Shown: positions 1 to 7,289 of the stretch, piece by piece
How positions within the stretch are numbered: the first letter of the stretch is position 1
How the letters are laid out: every line of letters begins with the position of its first letter
Source of the DNA: Pseudomonadota bacterium
GTDB taxonomy: Bacteria > Desulfobacterota > Desulfovibrionia > Desulfovibrionales > Desulfovibrionaceae
Length of the DNA stretch: 20,812 nt
Assembly: GCA_023438245.1 (NCBI GenBank)
Contig: JAEXRD010000073.1
Coordinates: 1-20,812 of the forward strand
Reading direction: 5' to 3'
Made by a program: the position numbers and the translations under genes
Notes under the pieces: generated by a model
Database searches by the model: none
What the model saw: only the letters and a program-made list of their open reading frames with translations
Told to the model about the DNA's origin: nothing

Positions 1-87
1 GGTCTGTACCGCAAGAGTACTATCCCTGGCCCCGGACCGGCTCATTCCTTGCCAGTGAACAAAATTCGTTCTTTTTGAAGCAGCCCC
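1..87 (-). repeat. Left copy of terminal inverted repeat
   Basis: Imperfect inverted copy of the element at the right end of the window. The two share an identical 16-nt block, GTACCGCAAGAGTACT at 6-21 here. A second conserved block, CTTGCCAG-t/c-GAACAAAATTC, lies at 48-67, and a G+C-rich linker containing ACCGGCTC sits between them. By eye similarity runs the full ~87 bases with a few substitutions and short indels. The copy begins a few bases downstream of the carbonic anhydrase stop codon, so read on the minus strand it is a 3'-flanking element. It contains a near-palindrome, GAACAAAATTCGTTC (57-71), and the short GGTC (1-4) and GACC (35-38) arms could close a long hairpin. No U-tract typical of an intrinsic terminator is visible. 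It may be cut by the window edge. Confidence 0.85.
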
Positions 88-91
88 AAGC

Positions 92-742
92 TCACATCTT
101 CTCGCACACCGGCACCAGCGGCTCGAACTGGCCGGTCTCCGGCAGGTAGCTCAAGAGGTCGCCGCGCTCCATGTCGAAGTACCAGCCGTGCAGCGTCAGC
201 CGCCCGGCCTCCACCCTGCGCTTCACGAAGGGGAAGGTCAGCAGGTTTTCCAGCGACACCAGGATGGCGGCCTGCTCGCAGGCCATCTCCTGCATGTGCC
301 GGGGCTTGTCCTTCAGCTCCTCCAGCACGCGCTCGCGGGCCTTGGCGGCTATCTGCACCCAGCGGGTGACGAAGATGTCCTCCTCGCCGGGCTGGATGCC
401 GTCCATGAGGCGGCTGATGCCGCCGCAGCGGCAGTGGCCCATGACGATGACGTGCTCCACGGCCAGGTTCTTCACGGCGTATTCCACCGCCGCGGACACG
501 CCGTGGTAGCTCTGGTCGTCCTCGAAGGGCGGCACCAGGTTGCCCACGTTGCGCACCACGAAGATCTCCCCGGGCTCGCAGTCCATGAGGATGGCCGGAT
601 CCACGCGGGAGTCCGAGCAGCCGATCATGAGCACGCGGGGCCGCTGGGCGTTCTTCAGGTACTCGAACACCCCGTCCTCCTTGCAGAAGAAGTTCTGCTG
701 GAAGCGCTGGAAACCCTTGATGAACTTGGCGATGTCGCGCAT
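92..742 (-). CDS. Beta-class carbonic anhydrase
   Basis: Interconverts CO2 and bicarbonate in the cytoplasm. The 216-residue protein has the usual length and core motifs of bacterial beta-carbonic anhydrases. The predicted zinc ligands are Cys42 (in GCSDSRVDP), His103 and Cys106 (in GHCRCGGI), and the Asp44/Arg46 pair next to the first ligand is intact. The ATG start is supported by a GGAG about 10 nt upstream that lies inside the end of the preceding gene; only 3 nt separate the two genes. It is the last gene of a ten-gene minus-strand run and is followed directly by the terminal repeat. In a sulfate reducer it could supply bicarbonate for carboxylation or manage CO2 from organic-acid oxidation; that role is inference. 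The family call is secure. Confidence 0.95.
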   Translation of the reverse strand: MRDIAKFIKGFQRFQQNFFCKEDGVFEYLKNAQRPRVLMIGCSDSRVDPAILMDCEPGEIFVVRNVGNLVPPFEDDQSYHGVSAAVEYAVKNLAVEHVIVMGHCRCGGISRLMDGIQPGEEDIFVTRWVQIAAKARERVLEELKDKPRHMQEMACEQAAILVSLENLLTFPFVKRRVEAGRLTLHGWYFDMERGDLLSYLPETGQFEPLVPVCEKM

Positions 743-745
743 CTG

Positions 746-1348
746 CTATTCTCCTTTGTCTTGGGCCAGCGCGGCGTCCAGGCCCAAAAAATCCACACAG
801 GCCATGCCCATGCCGCGCATGTCGCGGATGTTGGCCTGCGCCACCTCCCCGCTCTGGGCGGAGCAGGCGTCGGTGACCACCACCACGCGGTAGTCGCGGT
901 ACAGGGCGTCCGCCGCCGTGCCGCGCACGCAGTTGGGATACTGCGTCCCGGCCAGCACCAGCGTGTCGATTCCCGCCCGGCGCAGCCGCTCGTCGAAATC
1001 CGTGCCGAAAAAGGCGCTGAAGCGGCGCTTGACGATGATAGCCTCACCCGGGGCCGGAGCCAAGCCCTCCACGATGTCCGCCCCCGGCGTGCCCTCCACG
1101 CAGATGCCCCGACCCTGGGCATACAGGTGGCGGCGGAAAATCTCGGCGTCGCTCCCGTCGGGCGCGTGCCGGCGGATGACATGGAACACCGCCCAGCCCC
1201 CGGCGCGGGCCTTCTCCAGCAGCCGGGCGATGGCGGGCACCGTGGCCTGGGCCCCGGCCACGCGGGCCGGTGCGCCGGGCAGCACGAAATCGTTCTGCAT
1301 GTCGATGATGGCCAGGGCCACGCGAGCCACGCGAGAGGCTCCGGTCAT
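746..1348 (-). CDS. Isochorismatase-like cysteine hydrolase
   Basis: A 200-residue cytosolic hydrolase of the isochorismatase/nicotinamidase superfamily. The family triad is visible: Asp16 in IIDMQNDF, Lys107 in VKRRFSAF and Cys140 in QYPNCVRGTAADA. The fold fits an amide or vinyl-ether hydrolase such as nicotinamidase, ureidoacrylate or N-carbamoyl amidohydrolase, but the sequence does not reveal the substrate. The ATG start overlaps the stop of the upstream L,D-transpeptidase-like gene (ATGA), so translation is probably coupled. Downstream, carbonic anhydrase begins 3 nt after this stop. If it were a carbamate-releasing enzyme, the neighbouring carbonic anhydrase would make sense, but this is speculation. 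Confidence 0.88.
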   Translation of the reverse strand: MTGASRVARVALAIIDMQNDFVLPGAPARVAGAQATVPAIARLLEKARAGGWAVFHVIRRHAPDGSDAEIFRRHLYAQGRGICVEGTPGADIVEGLAPAPGEAIIVKRRFSAFFGTDFDERLRRAGIDTLVLAGTQYPNCVRGTAADALYRDYRVVVVTDACSAQSGEVAQANIRDMRGMGMACVDFLGLDAALAQDKGE

Positions 1349-2142
1349 TGCGAAATCTCCGGCAGGCCCCAGGCCACCTTGAGCCGCTGGTATTCGCCCT
1401 CGGGCAGCAGCGCCATGACGGGCTTCCTGCCCGCGTCCAGCCAGCGCAGCAGCGCCAGCATGTGCTCCGGGGCCATGTTGGTGCAGCCTGAGGACCCCAC
1501 CCCGCGCCCCAGCCAGACGTGCAGGAAGATGCAGGAACCGCCGCCGGGCATGGCCGGGTCCATGTTGTGGCGCACCAGCGCCCCGTAGCGGTAGGCCTCG
1601 TCCTTGCGGCGCATGTCCTCCACGCTGTCCCAGTCCTTGGCGACCTGCGAGGCCCGGACGATGGCGTTGTAGTGCGCGCTCTTCACGTCGTCCACGCAGA
1701 GCAGGTCCGCGTCGGCCTTGAGCAGGGGCACCTTCGCCGCGCCCACCTCCGCCGGGTCGTAGGCAAACCCCTCGCCGATGGCGAACAGGCCCACCGGGGC
1801 CTTGCCGTCGCCCTCGCGCTTCACGGGCGCTCCCGCCGGGTTCTCCCCGTGCAGGCCCGCGCCCCAGGCCAGGCCCTTCCGGCCCAGGTTCACGAACAGC
1901 GGCCCACTGAGCGGACCGTCGGCCAGCTTCCAGGCCCCGTCCACGCGGTCATAGGCCCGCAGCTCGCCGGTGGTGGCGCTCAGGTCCTTGGCCAGCACCA
2001 GCACGAGCTGGCCGCTGCCAGCCAGCCGTGCCGCCAGGGGGGGCGCGGCGGGGGACTCGGGCCGCTTGCCCGCGCAGGCGCACAGGGCCAGCAGCGAACA
2101 CAGCAGCAGGACGCGCGAAAGATGGCGCAGGGCGGTGCTCAC
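1345..2142 (-). CDS. L,D-transpeptidase-like (YkuD family) lipoprotein
   Basis: A predicted 265-residue envelope lipoprotein. The N-terminus has a basic start, a hydrophobic stretch and a lipobox-like LCAC, which would put the lipidated cysteine at residue 23. The C-terminal half carries the YkuD/ErfK-type active-site pattern: His208 in IFLHVW and the presumed nucleophile Cys220 in SSGCTNM. These enzymes form 3-3 crosslinks in peptidoglycan or attach proteins to it; this one resembles the COG3786 branch, whose substrates are less well known. The start is a GTG that overlaps the stop of the upstream VOC gene (GTGA), and its own stop overlaps the next gene, so it is translationally coupled on both sides. 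The alternative, a catalytically altered YkuD protein, is less likely because the His and Cys are kept. Confidence 0.85.
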   Translation of the reverse strand: MSTALRHLSRVLLLCSLLALCACAGKRPESPAAPPLAARLAGSGQLVLVLAKDLSATTGELRAYDRVDGAWKLADGPLSGPLFVNLGRKGLAWGAGLHGENPAGAPVKREGDGKAPVGLFAIGEGFAYDPAEVGAAKVPLLKADADLLCVDDVKSAHYNAIVRASQVAKDWDSVEDMRRKDEAYRYGALVRHNMDPAMPGGGSCIFLHVWLGRGVGSSGCTNMAPEHMLALLRWLDAGRKPVMALLPEGEYQRLKVAWGLPEISQ

Positions 2143-2576
2143 AGCGTGATGCCTCCCTTCTCGTCCAGGGGCAGGAACATGGGCGCCCAGACCGCCTCCC
2201 AGAGGTGGCCGTCGGGGTCCTCGAAATAGCCGGAATACCCGCCCCAGAAGGTCTCCTGCGCGGGCTTGGCGATGCGCGCCCCGGCCCCTGCGGCACGGGA
2301 GAGCAGCGCGTCCACCTCCTCGCGGCTGGCGCAGTTGCAGGCCAGGGTCACGCCGTCGAAGCTGCCGGGCGCGGCCAGGCGCGAAGGCGGCAGCGTGGCG
2401 TCCTCGGCCAGCAGGTGGCGCGGATACAGCGCCAGCACCGCCGGTCCGCAGCGGTAGAAGGCGATGGCCTCGCAGTCCTCGTCGCGGGCCTGCAGCCCCA
2501 GGCCCTGTTCGTAGAAGGCGCGGGCGCGCTTCAAGTCGTCCACGCCCAGGGTGACCACGGTGAGGCGAAAATCCAT
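2139..2576 (-). CDS. VOC-family (glyoxalase/bleomycin resistance-like) protein
   Basis: A 145-residue protein with the paired beta-alpha-beta-beta-beta modules of the vicinal oxygen chelate superfamily. The first module begins near residues 7-25 (VTLGVDDLKRARAFYEQGLG). The second ends in GGYSGYFEDPDGHLWEAVW, a typical C-terminal VOC signature with the Glu that often binds metal. Family members include glyoxalase I, extradiol dioxygenases, epimerases and drug-binding resistance proteins; length and divergence do not allow a choice. The ATG start lies 12 nt after the cbiC stop, and the 3' end overlaps the next gene by 4 nt. No feature ties its function to its neighbours. Confidence 0.88.
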   Translation of the reverse strand: MDFRLTVVTLGVDDLKRARAFYEQGLGLQARDEDCEAIAFYRCGPAVLALYPRHLLAEDATLPPSRLAAPGSFDGVTLACNCASREEVDALLSRAAGAGARIAKPAQETFWGGYSGYFEDPDGHLWEAVWAPMFLPLDEKGGITL

Positions 2577-2588
2577 GCGGACCTCCAG

Positions 2589-3266
2589 CTAGCCCTGCGC
2601 GGCCAGGATGGCCAGGGCGTTGACGGTTGCGGCGGCCATGGCCGAGCCGCCCTTGCGGCCTTCAATCGCAATGTAAGGAGCGATGGACGGACCGCCCGCC
2701 TGGGCCAGCAGCAGGGCCTTGGACTCGGCGGCGTTGACGAAGCCCACGGGCATGCCGATGACCAGCGCGGGATTGGCGCGCCCGGCCTCCACGTGCTCCA
2801 ACAGGCGGATGAGCGCGGTGGGCGCGTTGCCGATGGCCCAGATCACCGGCCTGGGCCCGCCCGAGACCGCGGCGATGCGCTCCACGGCCAGGTCCACCGC
2901 CGCGCGCGAGCGCGTGATGCCCTCGGCCTGGGCGCGGGCGGCCACGGTGGCGTCGCCCTGGAAGCATTTCACCTCCACCCCGAAGGGGGTCAGACGGCGC
3001 GGGGTCATGCCCGCGCGGGCCATCTCGGTGTCGGTGAGGATGAGGCAGCCCGCCTTCAGCGCGGCGATTCCGGCGCTCACGGCCCGGGGGTGGAAGCGCG
3101 TCAGCGACGCCATCTCGAAGTCCGCCGTGGTGTGGATGAGCCTGCGCACGATGGCCCACTCCGCGCCCTGATGGGGCCGGGGCTCGGGCAGCTCGGAATC
3201 GATGATGCGCAGGCTCTCGGCCTCGATGTCCTCGCCACGGGAAATATTCATCAGCGTCACGGTCAT
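2589..3266 (-). CDS. cbiC: Precorrin-8X methylmutase (cobalt-precorrin-8 methylmutase)
   Basis: Catalyses the 1,5-methyl shift from ring carbon 11 to carbon 12 that converts (cobalt-)precorrin-8 to hydrogenobyrinate/cobyrinate in vitamin B12 synthesis. The 225-residue length is typical. The RRLIHTTADF segment places His45 where the catalytic histidine of CobH/CbiC is found, and the family-specific IGMPVGFVNAAESK segment is near the C-terminus. A strong AGGAGG ribosome site precedes the ATG. It sits alone, with no other corrin gene in the window, between deoC (10 nt upstream) and a VOC gene. The anaerobic cobalt-first pathway is likely for a sulfate reducer, but that is inferred from context, not from this protein. 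Confidence 0.95.
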   Translation of the reverse strand: MTVTLMNISRGEDIEAESLRIIDSELPEPRPHQGAEWAIVRRLIHTTADFEMASLTRFHPRAVSAGIAALKAGCLILTDTEMARAGMTPRRLTPFGVEVKCFQGDATVAARAQAEGITRSRAAVDLAVERIAAVSGGPRPVIWAIGNAPTALIRLLEHVEAGRANPALVIGMPVGFVNAAESKALLLAQAGGPSIAPYIAIEGRKGGSAMAAATVNALAILAAQG

Positions 3267-3276
3267 GGAGCGCCTC

Positions 3277-3963
3277 CTATCCGGTCACAATGCCAACCGA
3301 GGCCGAGGCCCCGATGCGGTCGGCCCCGGCGGCGAGCATGCGCAGGGCGTCCTCACGGGTGCGGATGCCCCCGCTGGCCTTCACGCCGATCCCTGTCGCC
3401 AGTCCGTCCACCACGCGGCGCATGAGCGCAATGTCCTCCTCCGTGGCCCCTCCGGTCGAGAATCCGGTGCTGGTCTTGACGAAGGCCGCCCCGGCCTCCA
3501 CGGCCAGGCGGCAGGCCAGCTCCTTTTCCGCGCCTGTCAGCAGGCAGGTCTCCAGGATGACCTTCACGGGGACTCCGGAGCATGCCCGCACCACACCGGC
3601 GATGTCCGCGCGCACGAAATCCGCCGCGCCGTCCTTCAGCGCGCCGATGTTCAGCACCATGTCCACCTCGGCCGCCCCTGCCTGAACGGCGAGGGAGGCT
3701 TCGCGGGCCTTGGCCTCGGGGTCGGATGCGCCAAGGGGGAAGCCGCACACGGTGATGGGCAATGGCGAATGGCCGCGCAGAAGATCGACGGCCAGCGGCA
3801 GGCGGCAGGGGTTCACGCACACGGCCTTGAAGCCGTGGGCCACGGCCTCGGCGCAGAGGCGCTCGACGTCCGCCCGCGTGGCGGCGGGGGAAAGCAGCGT
3901 GTGGTCGATGCGCCCGGCCAGCGCCTGCGCATCCATGTCATGCGGGGCGGCCGGGACGTGCAT
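3277..3963 (-). CDS. deoC: Deoxyribose-phosphate aldolase
   Basis: Cleaves 2-deoxyribose 5-phosphate to glyceraldehyde 3-phosphate and acetaldehyde, the last step of deoxynucleoside catabolism. The 228-residue TIM-barrel enzyme shows the class I aldolase residues: Asp101 in EVDMVLNIG, the Schiff-base Lys163 in AAFVKTSTGFSTGGAT and Lys195 in GVKASGGIRT. The chosen ATG overlaps the upstream permease stop by one base (TGATG), which suggests coupling; a second ATG nine codons later is also possible. An uninterrupted reading frame continues upstream into the permease region but is only a shadow frame. No other nucleoside-catabolism gene is nearby, so its placement behind an amino-acid transporter is unusual. 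Confidence 0.95.
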   Translation of the reverse strand: MHVPAAPHDMDAQALAGRIDHTLLSPAATRADVERLCAEAVAHGFKAVCVNPCRLPLAVDLLRGHSPLPITVCGFPLGASDPEAKAREASLAVQAGAAEVDMVLNIGALKDGAADFVRADIAGVVRACSGVPVKVILETCLLTGAEKELACRLAVEAGAAFVKTSTGFSTGGATEEDIALMRRVVDGLATGIGVKASGGIRTREDALRMLAAGADRIGASASVGIVTG

Positions 3964-4658
3964 CACCGGCCCCGCGCCTGGTAGCGCGCCAGATGTTTCT
4001 CCATGCGGCGGCTGGCGCTGGTGAGCACCCAGCAGACCAGGAAGTACAGCACGGCGATGGCCAGGAAGATCTCCGCCGGGGCCACCACCTCGCGGTTGTT
4101 GATCTGCGTGGCGGCCTTGGTCAGCTCGTTCACGCCGATGATGTAGGCCAGCGAGGTGTCCTTGGTCAGGCTCACGAACTGGTTCACGAACGAGGGGATC
4201 ATGTTGCGCAGGGCCTGGGGCAGGATGACGTAGCGCATGGCCTGCAGCTGCGTCAGGCCCGTGCCGCGCGCCGCCTCCATCTGGCCGCGCGGCAGCGCCA
4301 GCACGCCCGCGCGCACGATCTCGGCGATGTAGGCCCCGGTGAACACGATGAAGGCCATGAGCGCGCTCTCGAACTCCGGCAGGGTGTAGCCGAAGAGCAC
4401 CGGTCCCAGGAAATAGAACCAGAAGATGAGCATGAGCAGAGGGGTGCCGCGCACCACCTCGACGTACACGATGGCCGGCCACTTGAGCAGCGGTCGCTTG
4501 GACAGGCGCATGAGGCCGGCGCCCAGGCCCAGCCAGAAGGCCCCGAAGATGCCCAGCGCGGCCATGGCGATGCTGGCGGCCAGGCCGCCCAGCGGGCCGT
4601 TGGGGTAGGCGCCCCAGAGCAGGTAGTCCAGGTTTTCTATGACGATGTCGAAACGCAC
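3963..4658 (-). CDS. Amino-acid ABC transporter permease (GltK-like)
   Basis: Second of two inner-membrane permease subunits of a polar amino-acid importer (HisM/GlnP superfamily). The 231-residue protein has several hydrophobic helices and the cytoplasmic coupling loop signature near EAARGTG...VILPQA, which contacts the ATPase. The start is a GTG with an AGGAAGG ribosome site; the preceding permease stops 10 nt upstream. It pairs with the neighbouring permease to form a heterodimeric channel. Its stop overlaps the deoC start by one base. Glutamate/aspartate is the best substrate guess because the linked binding protein resembles GltI, but glutamine or other polar amino acids are possible. 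Confidence 0.9.
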   Translation of the reverse strand: MRFDIVIENLDYLLWGAYPNGPLGGLAASIAMAALGIFGAFWLGLGAGLMRLSKRPLLKWPAIVYVEVVRGTPLLMLIFWFYFLGPVLFGYTLPEFESALMAFIVFTGAYIAEIVRAGVLALPRGQMEAARGTGLTQLQAMRYVILPQALRNMIPSFVNQFVSLTKDTSLAYIIGVNELTKAATQINNREVVAPAEIFLAIAVLYFLVCWVLTSASRRMEKHLARYQARGR

Positions 4659-4668
4659 GGCGGCCTTC

Positions 4669-5370
4669 CTAGTACCTGATCTGACGCAGGAAATGCTTGT
4701 TGTACATGGTGATGCCGAAGCTGACGGTCAGCGAGACCAGGAGGTACACCACCGTGGCCACGGTGAAGGACTCGAAGCCGTGGAAGGTGAAGCTCTCCAC
4801 CTGCCGGGCCTGGTAGGTCAGCTCCATCACGCCGATGGTCATGACCAGAGAGGAGTTCTTCAGCAGGTTCAAAAACTGCGAGATCAGCGGCGGAATGACG
4901 ATGCGGAAGGCCTGGGGCAGGATGACGTAGCGGTAGGCCTGCAAAAACGACAGCCCGGTGGCGCGGCTGGCCTCCAGCTGGTTCTTGGGGATGGAGAACA
5001 CGCCCGCGCGCAGTTCCTCGGCGATGAAGGCCGCCGAGTACACCGTGAGCGCGATGGTGCCCGCCGCGAACTCGAAGTCGTGCTCGTACAGCCACTGGTT
5101 GAGGAACTTCGGCAGGATGGCCTCGCTGCCGAAGTACCAGAAGAAGATCTGGACCAAGAGCGGGGTGTTGCGGAAGAACTCGGTGAAGCCCAGGCTGAAC
5201 CACTCCAGCGGGCGCACGCGCGACAGGCGCATCACCGCGATGAGCGTGCCCAGGATGAGGGCGCACACGCCCGCCACGCCGGAAATCTTGAGCGTGAGCA
5301 GGAAGCCGTCGATGAGCCAGTCCCGGTATTCGCCGGTGAGCACCAGGCTCCAGTCAAATTGATATCCCAC
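4669..5370 (-). CDS. Amino-acid ABC transporter permease (GltJ-like)
   Basis: First permease subunit of the importer, 233 residues, with hydrophobic segments spread along the chain and the coupling-loop pattern EASRATG...VILPQAFR. The segment FESFTVATVVYLLVS resembles the C-terminal helix of E. coli GltJ, as I remember it. I chose the GTG at 5368-5370 because TGGAG lies 6 nt upstream and the protein then begins with a typical MGYQFDWSLVLTG. A longer in-frame ATG at 5409 would add 13 atypical residues and overlap an intercistronic hairpin. It stands 86 nt downstream of the binding-protein gene and 10 nt upstream of the second permease. Confidence 0.92.
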   Translation of the reverse strand: MGYQFDWSLVLTGEYRDWLIDGFLLTLKISGVAGVCALILGTLIAVMRLSRVRPLEWFSLGFTEFFRNTPLLVQIFFWYFGSEAILPKFLNQWLYEHDFEFAAGTIALTVYSAAFIAEELRAGVFSIPKNQLEASRATGLSFLQAYRYVILPQAFRIVIPPLISQFLNLLKNSSLVMTIGVMELTYQARQVESFTFHGFESFTVATVVYLLVSLTVSFGITMYNKHFLRQIRY

Positions 5371-5391
5371 GAATTCTCCACAATGAGAAAC

Positions 5392-5426
5392 GCGGGGCGC
5401 GGCAGACATGGCCGACCGCGCCCCGC
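5392..5426 (-). promoter_or_regulatory. Intercistronic stem-loop between binding protein and permeases
   Basis: A perfect 11-bp G+C-rich inverted repeat: GCGGGGCGCGG (5392-5402) pairs with CCGCGCCCCGC (5416-5426) around a 13-nt loop. It lies in the only sizeable gap inside the ABC operon, just after the binding-protein stop. On the minus strand it is followed by GTTTCTC, not by a full U-tract. I read it as a processing/stability or partial termination element that lets the binding protein be made in excess over the permeases, as known for other ABC importer operons. The hairpin is directly visible; the role is inference. Confidence 0.75.
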
Positions 5427-5456
5427 AGGTGCGTCACACAGGGCAAAGCGCCCGGC

Positions 5457-6308
5457 CTAGGGCCAGAGCTCCATCTTCCACATCAGCGGGATGTGGTACT
5501 TGGTCTTGGGGCCCATCCACTTCTCGTACAGCTTGGCGTACTCGCCGCTGCGCCACATCTCGATGAGCGTGTTGTTCACGAAGTTGCGGAACTTGGAGTC
5601 GTTCTGGGGCACGCCGAAGGCGTAGGGCTCCTCGGTGAAGGTGCCGCCCACGATCTCCCAGTCCTCGGGCTTCTCGTCCTTGTTCTTCAGGCCCACCAGG
5701 ATGGAGGAGTCGGTGGTGACGGCCACGACCTTGCCCTGCTTGAGCGCCAGGAAGGCGGGCGGGTAGTCCTCGAAGGAGAGCACCTGGGCCTGCGGGTTGG
5801 CGGCCATGACGTTCTTCTCGGAGGTGGAGCCCTTGGCGGTGCCCACCTTCTTGCCGGTGAGGTCCTTCACGTTCTTCACCGGGCTGCCCTTCTTCACCAG
5901 CAGGGACTGTCCGTCCATGAAATAGGTGATGGAGAAGTCGACCTGGCTTTCGCGCTCCTGCTTGTGGGTCATGGTGGCGCCGATGATGTCCACCGAGCCC
6001 TGGGTCAGCATGGGAATGCGGGTGGAGGAGGTCACGGGCTTGAGCTCAAGCTTCACGCCCAGCTTGTCGGCGATGTACTTGAGCAGGTCGATCTCGAAGC
6101 CCACGAGCTGCTTGTTCTCGTCCACGAAGCCGAAGGGCGGGGTGGCGTCCTTCACGCCGGCCACCAGCACGCCGCGCTTCTTCACCTCGTCGAGCTTGCT
6201 CGTTCCAGCGGCGGCGGTTTCGGCCTTTTTCTCGGCGGGCTTGTTGCCGCCGCAGGCGGCCAGGCCCAGGGCCAGCACCAGCGCCAGGAGCATGGTCAGT
6301 TTCTTCAT
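5457..6308 (-). CDS. Amino-acid ABC transporter substrate-binding lipoprotein (GltI-like)
   Basis: Captures the amino acid outside the inner membrane and delivers it to the permeases. The 283-residue precursor has a signal peptide and lipobox LAAC, with the lipidated cysteine at residue 19. The mature part belongs to the SBP family 3 (PF00497): it starts with a LDEVKKRGVLVAGV element and carries RIPMLTQGSVDIIGATMT and VDFSITYF. The stretch KPEDWEIVGG and the region after it resemble E. coli GltI (glutamate/aspartate-binding protein), which suggests an acidic amino-acid substrate. The ATG has an AAGGAG ribosome site. It follows the ATPase gene by 45 nt and precedes the permeases across a stem-loop. 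Confidence 0.93.
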   Translation of the reverse strand: MKKLTMLLALVLALGLAACGGNKPAEKKAETAAAGTSKLDEVKKRGVLVAGVKDATPPFGFVDENKQLVGFEIDLLKYIADKLGVKLELKPVTSSTRIPMLTQGSVDIIGATMTHKQERESQVDFSITYFMDGQSLLVKKGSPVKNVKDLTGKKVGTAKGSTSEKNVMAANPQAQVLSFEDYPPAFLALKQGKVVAVTTDSSILVGLKNKDEKPEDWEIVGGTFTEEPYAFGVPQNDSKFRNFVNNTLIEMWRSGEYAKLYEKWMGPKTKYHIPLMWKMELWP

Positions 6309-6353
6309 GCCGTTCTCCTTGATGTTTGGGGGTTTCTGCCGTTTGTGGGCCTG

Positions 6354-7082
<729 letters not shown>

Positions 7083-7096
7083 GAAAACTCCAGATG

Positions 7097-7119
7097 GCCC
7101 CGCGCGGATGCTGCGGGGC
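7097..7119 (-). promoter_or_regulatory. Leader hairpin upstream of the ABC operon
   Basis: A 7-bp perfect stem, GCCCCGC (7097-7103) with GCGGGGC (7113-7119), lies in the 5' leader about 15 nt upstream of the ATPase start, just before its ribosome site. A second 6-bp pair, GACGCG (7142-7147) with CGCGTC (7154-7159), lies near the expected transcription start. The stems are visible; an effect on translation or mRNA stability is only a possibility. No known riboswitch pattern was recognised. Confidence 0.45.
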
Positions 7120-7160
7120 GGGAAATGTCGCCGGACTTGCCGACGCGGTCGCTCGCGTCT

Positions 7161-7188
7161 ATTAGACATACACCCAAGACCCGGTCAA
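7161..7188 (-). promoter_or_regulatory. Sigma-70-type promoter for the ABC operon
   Basis: Read on the minus strand, TTGACC (-35, plus coordinates 7183-7188) is followed after 16 nt by TCTAAT (-10, 7161-7166). Each hexamer matches the consensus at five of six positions. It lies about 80 nt upstream of the ATPase start and no other good match was seen in the divergent intergenic region, so it probably drives the whole minus-strand run. Confidence 0.65.
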
Positions 7189-7226
7189 GACCGGCGCGCA
7201 GCATATCGCGCAGCTCCCGGTGGCGC

Positions 7227-7262
7227 TTGCCAAGTATCTGAAGATGCGTTAAACAGCTGTTT
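7227..7262 (+). promoter_or_regulatory. Possible promoter and palindromic operator of the RND operon
   Basis: On the plus strand TTGCCA (7227-7232) is a five-of-six -35 match, followed after 16 nt by a weak -10, TTAAAC (7249-7254). Overlapping that -10 is the perfect 12-bp palindrome AAACAGCTGTTT (7251-7262), 27 nt before the adaptor ATG. A symmetric site over the -10 suits a dimeric repressor such as a TetR- or MarR-family protein, which often control efflux pumps. No regulator gene is adjacent. The palindrome is certain; promoter and operator roles are inference. Confidence 0.4.
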
Positions 7263-7289
7263 CAATCATTGTTGCAGGGGTGTGCCTTT

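Noticed and set aside
7..38. Left repeat as an intrinsic terminator for the long minus-strand run
   Set aside because: The stem arms are short, the loop is long and there is no U-tract, so I kept it as a repeat.
3277..4482. 401-residue fusion protein ending in DeoC
   Set aside because: The upstream half is a shadow frame of the permease gene; DeoC starts naturally at the ATG that overlaps the permease stop.
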